Shown here: positions 57,363 through 64,000 of the stretch, piece after piece
Position numbering within the stretch: position 1 is the first letter of the stretch
Layout of the letters: the number at the start of each line of letters is the position of its first letter
Source of the DNA: WHSW01 sp963842795
GTDB lineage: Bacteria > Actinomycetota > Thermoleophilia > Solirubrobacterales > 70-9
Assembly: GCA_963842795.1 (NCBI GenBank)
Contig: CAWJHV010000009.1
Location: 124,001-188,000, forward strand
Direction of reading: 5' to 3'
Length of the DNA: 64,000 nucleotides
Program-made: the position numbers and the translations under genes
The notes under the pieces: model-generated
Seen by the model: only the letters and a program-made list of their open reading frames with translations
The model's database searches: none
What the model was told of the DNA's origin: nothing

Positions 57363-59357
57363 ATGGCCGAGCACCGCCTCCCGGAGCCGGATCGCCCCTG
57401 GGTGATGCGCACCTACGCCGGGCACTCCGACGCCCGGCGCTCGAACGAGCTCTACCGCCGCAACCTGGCCAAGGGCCAGACCGGGCTCTCGGTCGCCTTC
57501 GACCTGCCGACGCAGACGGGCTACGACCCCGATCACATCCTCGCCCGCGGCGAGGTCGGCAAGGTCGGCGTCTCGATCGTCCACAAGGGCGACATGCACA
57601 CGCTCTTCGACGGCATCCCACTTGGCGAGATGAACACCTCGATGACGATCAACGCCACCGCGGCCTGGCTGCTCGGCCTCTACGTCACCGTCGCGGACGA
57701 GAACGGCGTGGACCGCGCCGCGCTCAAGGGCACGACCCAGAACGACATCATCAAGGAGTACCTGTCGCGCGGGACCTACGCCTTCCCGCCCGGGCCCTCG
57801 ATGCGCCTGATCGCCGACACGGTCGCCTTCAGCGTCAACGAGACCCCGAGCTGGAACCCGACCAACGTCTGCAGCTACCACCTGCAGGAGGCCGGCGCTA
57901 CCCCGGTGCAGGAGATCGCATACGCGTTGTCGACCGCGATCGCGGTCCTCGACGAGGTCAAGGCCCGCGGTCAGGTCTCGGAGGCCGACTTTCCGAAGGT
58001 CTTCGGGCGGATCTCGTTCTTCGTCAACGCCGGCGTGCGCTTCGTCGAAGAGCACGCGAAGCTCCGGGCGATGGGCGAGATGTGGGAGTGGATCGGTCGC
58101 AACCGGTACGGCGTAACCGACCCGAAGCTGCTGCGGATGCGCTACGGCGTCCAGGTCAACAGCCTCGGCCTCACCGAGGCCCAGCCGGAGAACAACGTCC
58201 AGCGCATCGTGCTCGAGGCCCTGGCGGTCACGCTCGGCCGCAACGCCCGCGCCCGCGCGATCCAGCTGCCCGCGTGGAACGAGGCGCTCGGCCTGCCCCG
58301 CCCGTGGGACCAGCAGTGGAGTCTCCGCATCCAGCAGGTGCTGGCGTTCGAGACCGACCTGCTGGAGTACCCCGACATCTTCGAGGGCTCGAAGGTGATG
58401 GACGGGCTCGTCGACGAACTCGTCGAGGGCGCCAAGGAGGAGATGAAGATCGTCGCCGACCAGGGCGGCGCCGTCGACGCCGTCGCGTACATGAAGGCGC
58501 GCCTGGTCGAGTCCCACCGCGAGCGGATCGCCAAGATCGAGCGCGAGGAGATCAAGGTCGTCGGCCAGAACTGCTTCGTCGAGGGCGAGGACTCGCCGCT
58601 AACCGCCGGAGCCGACGGCGGCATTCTCACCCCCGACCCCGAGGTCGAGCGCGAGCGCCGCGAGGCGCTCGAGGAGTGGAAGGCCGAGCGCGACGGCGCT
58701 GCGGTCGAGAAGGCGCTCGCCGACCTGGCCGCCGCCGCGCGCGACGAGAGCGTCAACATCATGCCGGCGACGATCGCCGCCGCGAAGGCGGGAGCGACGA
58801 CCGGCGAATGGGCGCAGACGCTGCGCGACGAGTTCGGCGACTACCGGGCGCCTACCGGCGTCTCGGGCGCGGCGGCGGGCGGCAACGAAGAGCTGCTCGG
58901 CCAGATCCGCGCCAGGGTCGACGAGCTCGCCGAGCGGATCGGCCACCGCCCACGGATCCTGGTCGGAAAGCCGGGCCTCGACGGGCACTCGAACGGCGCC
59001 GAGCAGATCGCGGTCCGCGCCCGCGACGTCGGCATGGAGGTCATCTACCAGGGGATCCGCCTGACGCCGGAGCAGATCGCGGCCTCGGCGCGCGACGAGG
59101 ACGTCGACGTCGTCGGCCTCTCGATCCTCTCCGGCTCCCACCTGGAGCTGATCCCGGAGACGCTGCGGCTGCTGGCCGAGAACGAGGTCGATGCGCCGGT
59201 CGTCGTCGGCGGCATCATCCCGGCGGCCGACGCGGCGAAGCTGCGCGAGGCGGGCGTCGCCGCCGTGTTCACGCCGAAGGACTTCGACGTCAACCGGATC
59301 ATGGGCGAGATCGTCGACCTGGTCGGCGCCCGCACCGGCTCCCCGGCCCCCGCCTGA
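57363..59357 (+). CDS. meaA: ethylmalonyl-CoA mutase (MeaA-like), B12-dependent
   Basis: 664 residues in one chain: catalytic barrel (~1-510) and cobalamin domain (~540-650). Barrel begins RTYAGHSDARRSNELYRRNL and QTGLSVAFDLPTQTGYD; NPTNVCSYHLQEAGATPVQE and GVQVNSLGLTEAQPENN are more like MeaA than methylmalonyl-CoA mutase. The B12 motif is GKPGLDGHSNGAEQIA (DxHxxG), with GLSILSGSH. It converts ethylmalonyl-CoA to methylsuccinyl-CoA after Ccr (48147-49415). ATG 57363 is divergent from the MBL gene. Confidence 0.92.
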   Translation: MAEHRLPEPDRPWVMRTYAGHSDARRSNELYRRNLAKGQTGLSVAFDLPTQTGYDPDHILARGEVGKVGVSIVHKGDMHTLFDGIPLGEMNTSMTINATAAWLLGLYVTVADENGVDRAALKGTTQNDIIKEYLSRGTYAFPPGPSMRLIADTVAFSVNETPSWNPTNVCSYHLQEAGATPVQEIAYALSTAIAVLDEVKARGQVSEADFPKVFGRISFFVNAGVRFVEEHAKLRAMGEMWEWIGRNRYGVTDPKLLRMRYGVQVNSLGLTEAQPENNVQRIVLEALAVTLGRNARARAIQLPAWNEALGLPRPWDQQWSLRIQQVLAFETDLLEYPDIFEGSKVMDGLVDELVEGAKEEMKIVADQGGAVDAVAYMKARLVESHRERIAKIEREEIKVVGQNCFVEGEDSPLTAGADGGILTPDPEVERERREALEEWKAERDGAAVEKALADLAAAARDESVNIMPATIAAAKAGATTGEWAQTLRDEFGDYRAPTGVSGAAAGGNEELLGQIRARVDELAERIGHRPRILVGKPGLDGHSNGAEQIAVRARDVGMEVIYQGIRLTPEQIAASARDEDVDVVGLSILSGSHLELIPETLRLLAENEVDAPVVVGGIIPAADAAKLREAGVAAVFTPKDFDVNRIMGEIVDLVGARTGSPAPA

Positions 59358-59389
59358 AGAGCTCGCCGGCGATTCCGTAGTTTCCCCCC

Positions 59390-59419
59390 TTGTCCCGTCG
59401 GCGGGCGAGGAAATAGGCT
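59390..59419 (+). promoter_or_regulatory. promoter of metallopeptidase copy 1
   Basis: -35 TTGTCC, 18-bp spacer, -10 TAGGCT (59414-59419), then 6 nt to the GTG. CGTAGTTTCCCCCCTTG upstream (59376-59392) is repeated before copy 2. Confidence 0.7.
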
Positions 59420-59425
59420 CGCGCC

Positions 59426-61558
59426 GTGTTCATCACTTCTTGGCGGGGGGGTTGGTCCAGCGGCGCCATCGGCATCGCGGCCCTGATCGCGCTCGCGCTC
59501 CTATGCGGACCGGCGCTGAGCCACGCGACGGGGTCTGACGCGAAGGCGGCCAAGAAATGCACCAAGGCGGTGGTGGATGGCCGCAATGCCTGCCTGCGCA
59601 AGGGCGACAAGTGCAAGAAGCGCTTTCAGGACGACTACGTCCGGGCAGGACTCTCCTGCAAGAAGGCGCGGCTGCGGAAGGCCAGCATCAAGCAGCTCCG
59701 CGGCTCCGAGCCCCTCCTCGTCAGTAAGAACGGCCAGCTCTCGACGGAGACGGCCCTGGCCGCGTTCAACACAGCGGTCGCCGCGCTTCCGGGCGTGAAG
59801 CCGAAGCCGGGCGAGATCGGCGCCGTGCGCGAGGCCAGTTCGGTCGTCAACACGCTCGAGGCGAGCGCCGCCAAGCTCAGTCCAGCCCAGCGGAAGGTGC
59901 TCGCAGCCGCAACGACGCCGGCGCCCGACGCTCTAGTGGTCCCGGTCGACGACGCGGCCGCGGCCCGGCCGGAGCCGCCCGCCGTCGCCAGCGTGCGGCC
60001 GGCCGCCCGCGGCAACAACGACGGCGGGGTGACGGTGACGAACGGCACCTTCGAGGAGCAGCTCGAGGCGGTCAGGTCCCTGCGGAGCGCAGTAACCATC
60101 ATGCGCGCCCACGGCTTCGTCTTCCACCGCCCGATCTCCGTGTCGTTCCTGACGACAACGGAGATCATCAAGGGCGAGCCGGCCTACGCGTACGTGTCGT
60201 CGTCGGACCTGCCGCCCGGGACGTCCCCGAATTGCAACATGTTCGTCACCAAGGACGGACGCGAGGCGAGCGCCGCGGTCCGGCAGCTCGTCTACGCGCA
60301 TGAGCTCGCGCATTGCGCGCAGCACGAGTTCGCAAGCACTCGCTCGGCGTTCAACGCGATGCCCGACTGGGTGATCGAGGGTGGCGCGGACTGGCTGGGC
60401 GGCATGGTCGTTCAGCAGACCGGTGGCCCGGTCGAGGCGGTCGACTGGGAGCCGTGGCTCGGCGAGCCGACCGACGACCTGTTCACCCGCGAATACAGCG
60501 GCGTCGGGTTCTTCGCGATGATCCATCAGGCGGGGATCGACGGCTGGGGACGCATGCGCGAGGTGCTGGCTGTGGCCTCGGCCGGTAGCGCCGCTGCCTA
60601 TGAGCGCGCGATCGCCGGCGTGCCGGACGCGTTTTGGAATCGGTGGGGGCCGGGCCTTCTGCGCGACAAGTCGCTGGGCGCCGAGTGGGACTACGAGGGC
60701 CCTGGCATCGACCCGAGCGCGCCCGACCAGATCAGCCTCGGGAACGGCGGGCGTAAGGCACGCACGATCAAACCGCGGAGCTCGGACGGCGGGAGGATCA
60801 GTTTGAAGACGGACATCCTGATCATCAAGGCCGACAAGGGCCTTCGCGGTCGGCTGCAGACCCTGGGTGCCACGCGCCCACTTGCCAAGGGCGCCTACTG
60901 CGCGAAGTCGGGCGGCTGCAAGTGCAGCACGAACACTCCACTCCAGCTCCCGAAGGTCGGCAGCGCCCTCGCCTTCGGCTTCAACGACGGGTTCAAGGCC
61001 CGCACCGTGACCTTTGAGGGCCGCAAGCTCAAGGACTACTGCAAGCACCCCTCCCCCGGGCCGGGCGCCGATGGGCCAAGCGGGCCGGGCGGCGGCGGCT
61101 CCTGCCCGACGACCCCGACCGCCCGTCCGGCGCTGCGGCGCGAGTGCCCTGCGCCCGCGCCGGGGATCGGGGTCTTCATGGGCGAGGACGCGGTGCAGGT
61201 GGCCAACTTCACGATCGGGTCCTGCACCGTCGGACCGGGCGGCTTCACGGCGATCGCCGTTGACGGTGCGTGGCGGCTCGAGGTCGGGATCTCGAACTTC
61301 ACCGGATTCGGCACCTACACGGTTCCGTACGGCGGGCCGGATCCGCAGGTGGTGATCGAGGGTCCGGCGGGGACGTTCAGCAACGAGACCTGGCAGCCGG
61401 GCGGGCTGACGTTCTCGGGTGCGATCGACTTCAACAACGGCGACAAGCACGCCCTGGGGGTCGGGTGGATCGAATACCGGGACGCGGCCGGGAGCGAGGC
61501 GACGGCCATCAGAGGCGCCGGCGGGATGAGCTGCGTTTATCCCGACGACGAGCCGTAG
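59426..61558 (+). CDS. secreted HExxH metallopeptidase-like protein with Cys4 N-domain, copy 1
   Basis: 710 residues. Signal peptide ends near ALSHA. An N-terminal basic Cys4 module (C-x10-C-x6-C-x14-C, from KKCTKAVVDGRNAC) is followed by KASIKQLRGSEPLLVSKNG. The peptidase core has YAHELAHCAQHEF (HExxH) and, 20-30 residues on, EGGADWLGG (probable third ligand Glu), as in gluzincins. The C-terminal ~180 residues are beta-rich after a Gly/Pro linker. No named family is recognised with confidence. GTG 59426 is set by the promoter. Paralogue begins at 62589. Confidence 0.8.
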   Translation: MFITSWRGGWSSGAIGIAALIALALLCGPALSHATGSDAKAAKKCTKAVVDGRNACLRKGDKCKKRFQDDYVRAGLSCKKARLRKASIKQLRGSEPLLVSKNGQLSTETALAAFNTAVAALPGVKPKPGEIGAVREASSVVNTLEASAAKLSPAQRKVLAAATTPAPDALVVPVDDAAAARPEPPAVASVRPAARGNNDGGVTVTNGTFEEQLEAVRSLRSAVTIMRAHGFVFHRPISVSFLTTTEIIKGEPAYAYVSSSDLPPGTSPNCNMFVTKDGREASAAVRQLVYAHELAHCAQHEFASTRSAFNAMPDWVIEGGADWLGGMVVQQTGGPVEAVDWEPWLGEPTDDLFTREYSGVGFFAMIHQAGIDGWGRMREVLAVASAGSAAAYERAIAGVPDAFWNRWGPGLLRDKSLGAEWDYEGPGIDPSAPDQISLGNGGRKARTIKPRSSDGGRISLKTDILIIKADKGLRGRLQTLGATRPLAKGAYCAKSGGCKCSTNTPLQLPKVGSALAFGFNDGFKARTVTFEGRKLKDYCKHPSPGPGADGPSGPGGGGSCPTTPTARPALRRECPAPAPGIGVFMGEDAVQVANFTIGSCTVGPGGFTAIAVDGAWRLEVGISNFTGFGTYTVPYGGPDPQVVIEGPAGTFSNETWQPGGLTFSGAIDFNNGDKHALGVGWIEYRDAAGSEATAIRGAGGMSCVYPDDEP

Positions 61559-61579
61559 CGGTCGGCTTGCGCGGCGACA

Positions 61580-61599
61580 GGGCGCGCCACCTCGCGCCC
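61580..61599. terminator. hairpin between convergent genes
   Basis: GGGCGCG (61580-61586) and CGCGCCC (61593-61599), loop CCACCT. No T tract, so only a candidate terminator for copy 1 and the SDR. Confidence 0.45.
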
Positions 61600-61616
61600 C
61601 CGCCTAAAGCCGCGGC

Positions 61617-62534
61617 TCAGCGGTAGCCGGTGGGGTCCGCCGGCTTTCCGGGGTCCTGGACCTCGACCATGTAGCGCCAGCAATCGGGCTGCGAGCCGTC
61701 GAGGTCGGTGAACCCGTACTCACGGGCGAGCTCGCCGGAGGAGAACGAGCCGCGGTTGCGACGGGCGACGTCGGGGTCGGCGGCGAGCGCTGCCACCGCC
61801 CGCCCGACGAACCGCGGCGTCTCGGAGATCGCGGCGAAGTGCGGGTTGACCTTCGCCCCGTCGCGCCAGTTGTCCTCGGTGACGCCGTAGTTGTCGAGCA
61901 TCATCTCCGAGCGCATCCACCCTGGGGTCAGGGCGACGGCCGCGCAGCCGTGCTCGGCCAGCTCCTCCCCCTGGGCGAAGGCGAGCCGGATGACCGCGTT
62001 CTTGACCAGGTCGTAGTAGGCGGAGAGCCGGTAGTTGACGGCGTTGTAGTCGCGGGTGCCGTCGGTCATCTCGACCACCAGCCCGCCCGGCCTGCGGATC
62101 AGCAGCGGGAGCGCGAAATGGCTGGTGATCAGATGGGTGTCGATCGCGAGGCGCAGCATCCGCAGGCCGTTTTCGAGGTCGTGCTCCCAGATCGGCTTGT
62201 TCCACTCGAACAGCAGCTCGCCGCCCCAGACGTCGTTGACGAGCACATCGAGCCGCCCCTGCTCGGCCTCGATCCGGTCGACGAGCGCCTTCACCTCGGG
62301 CGCCTCCAGATGGTCGACCGCGACCGCGATCCCGGTCCCGCCCTCGGCGTCGACCAGCTCGGCCGTCTCCTCGATCGTCTCGGCGCGGTCGTAGTCGGAG
62401 CGGCGCTCGCGGGTCGTGCGCCCGGTGCAGTAGACGGTCGCCCCGGCCTCGCCGAGCGCGACGGCGATCCCCCGCCCGCCGCCCCGGGTCGCCCCGGTGA
62501 CCAATGCCACCTTGCCCTCGAGCGGGTCCGCCAT
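61617..62534 (-). CDS. short-chain dehydrogenase/reductase
   Basis: 305 residues. Cofactor loop VTGATRGGGRGIA, acidic/basic switch CTGRTTRERRSDYD (NADP-type Arg), VLVNDVWGGE and Y-x-x-x-K in SAYYDLVKNA. It resembles the larger SDRs annotated as DHRS1-like. Substrate unknown. ATG 62534 faces metallopeptidase copy 2; the shared upstream stretch CGTAGTTTCCCCCC lies within its own leader. Confidence 0.85.
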   Translation of the reverse strand: MADPLEGKVALVTGATRGGGRGIAVALGEAGATVYCTGRTTRERRSDYDRAETIEETAELVDAEGGTGIAVAVDHLEAPEVKALVDRIEAEQGRLDVLVNDVWGGELLFEWNKPIWEHDLENGLRMLRLAIDTHLITSHFALPLLIRRPGGLVVEMTDGTRDYNAVNYRLSAYYDLVKNAVIRLAFAQGEELAEHGCAAVALTPGWMRSEMMLDNYGVTEDNWRDGAKVNPHFAAISETPRFVGRAVAALAADPDVARRNRGSFSSGELAREYGFTDLDGSQPDCWRYMVEVQDPGKPADPTGYR

Positions 62535-62551
62535 GTCCGTAGTTTCCCCCC

Positions 62552-62581
62552 TTGCCACCCCTGCGGGCGAGCGAATAGGCT
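62552..62581 (+). promoter_or_regulatory. promoter of metallopeptidase copy 2
   Basis: -35 TTGCCA, 18-bp spacer, -10 TAGGCT (62576-62581), then 7 nt to the GTG at 62589. Same plan as before copy 1. Confidence 0.7.
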
Positions 62582-62588
62582 CCGCGCC

Positions 62589-64000
62589 GTGTTCGCTTCT
62601 GCCTGGCGGGGGAGTAGATGGTGCGCCTGCGCTCTGGGCGTCGCCGCGCTGTTCGCCGCCGTGCTGATGATCGCCCCCGCGACCGGCGGCGCCGGGTCGC
62701 GGACCGCCGCCGCGGCGAAGAAGTGCACGAAGGCGATCGTCAACGGCCGGCACGCCTGCCTGCGCAAGGGAGACAAGTGCAAGAAGGCCTACCAGGCCGA
62801 CTACGTCGACGTGGGTCTCTCCTGCAAGCACAAGCGCCTGCGCAAGGCGAGCATCAAGGAGCTGCGCGGCAGCCAGCCCCTGCTCCTCTCTGACAACGGC
62901 TACCTCTCCCTGAAGACGGCACTGGCGGCGTTCGACTCGCAGATAGCCGACCTGCCCGGGGTGAAGCCCAAGCCGGGCGAGGTCGGGAACGTGACCGAGG
63001 CCACCTACGTGGTCGATCGGATCGCGGCCGACCTGGACAAGCTCACACCGAAGCAGCGCGCGGTGTACGAGCAGTGGACCACCCCCGGCCCCGACGCGCT
63101 GGTCATCGACCCCGACAACCCCAGGCCGTCGCTCGCCCATGCCCGCCGAGCCCCGGCCACCCCGCAGGAGCTGATCCTCGCCGATACCTACATGGACAAC
63201 GCGATCCGGGTCCTCAAGAACCACGGCTACCTCCCCGCGAAGCGGATCACGCTGACGCTGCTCCCGGACCAGGGGACGGGCAAGCCGACCGACCTCGGAT
63301 ACGTCCCCCCGAGCGACCTCGCGCCCGGGACGTCGCCGACCTGCAACGTCTTCCTGACACTCCGCGGACGCGGGATGAGCGAGGTCGACAAGCAGTTCGT
63401 GCTCGCCCACGAGGCTGTGCACTGCATGCAGCACGCGTACTACACCGGTCAGGCCGACCAGGCCGCGGTCCCGGCGTGGGTCAAGGAGGGCACCGCCGAC
63501 TACCTGGGCGCGAAGGTGATGCTGGAGCTCAACGCCGGGACCCCGACCCAGGTCGCCTGGACGAAGTGGCTGACGAACCCGCAGAAGGACCTCTTCGGGC
63601 GCTCCTACGACGGGCTCGGCTTCTTCGCGATGCTCGACCAGGCCGGTGTCGACACCTGGTCGAGGATCAAGAACGTGATCGCGGCCGGTGTGTCGGGCAA
63701 GAGCGACGGCGCCTACGCCGCGGCGCTCGCGGGCGTGCCGGACATCTTCTACATGCGGTGGGGCCCGGGGATCATGCGCGACGCGGCGCTCGGACCCGAG
63801 TGGGACTACACCGGCCCGTACATCGACTCGAGCAGGCCCAGCTCGGTGAACATCAGCAGCGGCGGCGCGCCGAAGACATCGAAGATCGACGCCCATGCGG
63901 GCACCGCGGCGACGCTCAAGATCGGCGCCGACGTGGTCACGATCAAGGCCGACAAGGACATCCGGGGCCTGCTGCGCTTCGGCGGTACCCAGACGCCCCT
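62589..64000 (+). CDS. secreted HExxH metallopeptidase-like protein with Cys4 N-domain, copy 2 (3' end outside window)
   Basis: 470 codons visible, running off the window. Hydrophobic signal (CALGVAALFAAVLMIAPATG), then KKCTKAIVNGRHACLRKG with the same Cys spacing as copy 1, KASIKELRGSQPLLLSDNG, the peptidase motif LAHEAVHCMQHAYY (HExxH) and KEGTADYLGAK (third-ligand Glu). Clearly paralogous to copy 1 along the whole visible length, including WGPGIMRDAALGPEWDY. No internal stop is seen. Confidence 0.8.
   Translation, partial: MFASAWRGSRWCACALGVAALFAAVLMIAPATGGAGSRTAAAAKKCTKAIVNGRHACLRKGDKCKKAYQADYVDVGLSCKHKRLRKASIKELRGSQPLLLSDNGYLSLKTALAAFDSQIADLPGVKPKPGEVGNVTEATYVVDRIAADLDKLTPKQRAVYEQWTTPGPDALVIDPDNPRPSLAHARRAPATPQELILADTYMDNAIRVLKNHGYLPAKRITLTLLPDQGTGKPTDLGYVPPSDLAPGTSPTCNVFLTLRGRGMSEVDKQFVLAHEAVHCMQHAYYTGQADQAAVPAWVKEGTADYLGAKVMLELNAGTPTQVAWTKWLTNPQKDLFGRSYDGLGFFAMLDQAGVDTWSRIKNVIAAGVSGKSDGAYAAALAGVPDIFYMRWGPGIMRDAALGPEWDYTGPYIDSSRPSSVNISSGGAPKTSKIDAHAGTAATLKIGADVVTIKADKDIRGLLRFGGTQTP

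Overview
The window is about 70% GC, tightly packed, and carries a nearly complete coenzyme F420 gene set (fbiC, cofD, cofC, cofE and a damaged F420:NADP reductase), leaderless-type promoters, AbiEi/DUF559 proteins and secreted proteins with D-I-x-x-x-x-V repeats. This points to a high-GC actinomycete, most likely class Thermoleophilia (Solirubrobacterales or relatives). The class-level call is inference; no rRNA is present to settle it.

Layout. 1-7000: SRAP (partial), tRNA-Leu(CAA), M28 peptidase, acetoacetyl-CoA synthetase, membrane diguanylate cyclase, methyltransferase and MTA/SAH deaminase. 7000-18150: two acyl-CoA carboxylase carboxyltransferases, MTA phosphorylase-like enzyme, TSUP permease, DivIVA-like protein, 3-hydroxybutyryl-CoA dehydrogenase, OsmC, HMG-CoA lyase, a DUF559/AbiEi protein, FlK-type thioesterase and SDR. 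18200-27030: F420 genes in two blocks (broken npdG, a 51-bp tandem repeat, cofD-cofC-cofE; then fbiC), with cupins, a zinc ADH carrying an in-frame copy of the same repeat, a cNMP-binding protein and a second DUF559/AbiEi protein between them. 27050-36300: aquaporin, pyrophosphatase, NMT1-like lipoprotein, GGDEF-EAL-GAF protein, and an overlapping metal operon (multicopper oxidase, ZIP, DtxR, Nramp). 36890-41450: YgfZ, lipoprotein, coiled-coil protein, LOG protein and phospholipase D-like protein. 41500-46360: a quinate/shikimate catabolic cluster (MHS transporter, TetR, shikimate dehydrogenase, fused 3-dehydroshikimate dehydratase). 46460-57310: DUF3224/MarR pair, methyltransferase, crotonyl-CoA carboxylase/reductase, three secreted proteins, HxlR, LysR, a frameshifted small gene, ClpS and an MBL hydrolase. 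57363-64000: ethylmalonyl-CoA mutase and two tandem secreted HExxH metallopeptidase-like proteins around an SDR.

How the genes fit. HMG-CoA lyase and acetoacetyl-CoA synthetase produce and activate acetoacetate, 3-hydroxybutyryl-CoA dehydrogenase links to crotonyl-CoA, and Ccr plus MeaA-type mutase carry it along the ethylmalonyl-CoA pathway. Shikimate or quinate would go to protocatechuate through the 41.5-46.4 kb cluster, where two copies of a 12-bp motif flank a TetR gene.

Most notable signals: (1) both AbiEi/DUF559 genes have a large inverted repeat centred exactly on the start codon, with unrelated arm sequences; (2) a 47-51 bp repeat sits three times between npdG and cofD, where it may supply the cofD ribosome-binding site, and once in frame inside a zinc ADH; (3) about twenty genes have a -10 box only 6-11 nt before the start codon; (4) two gene-free islands share terminal inverted-repeat sequences and strong hairpins; (5) two genes are broken by single-base indels.
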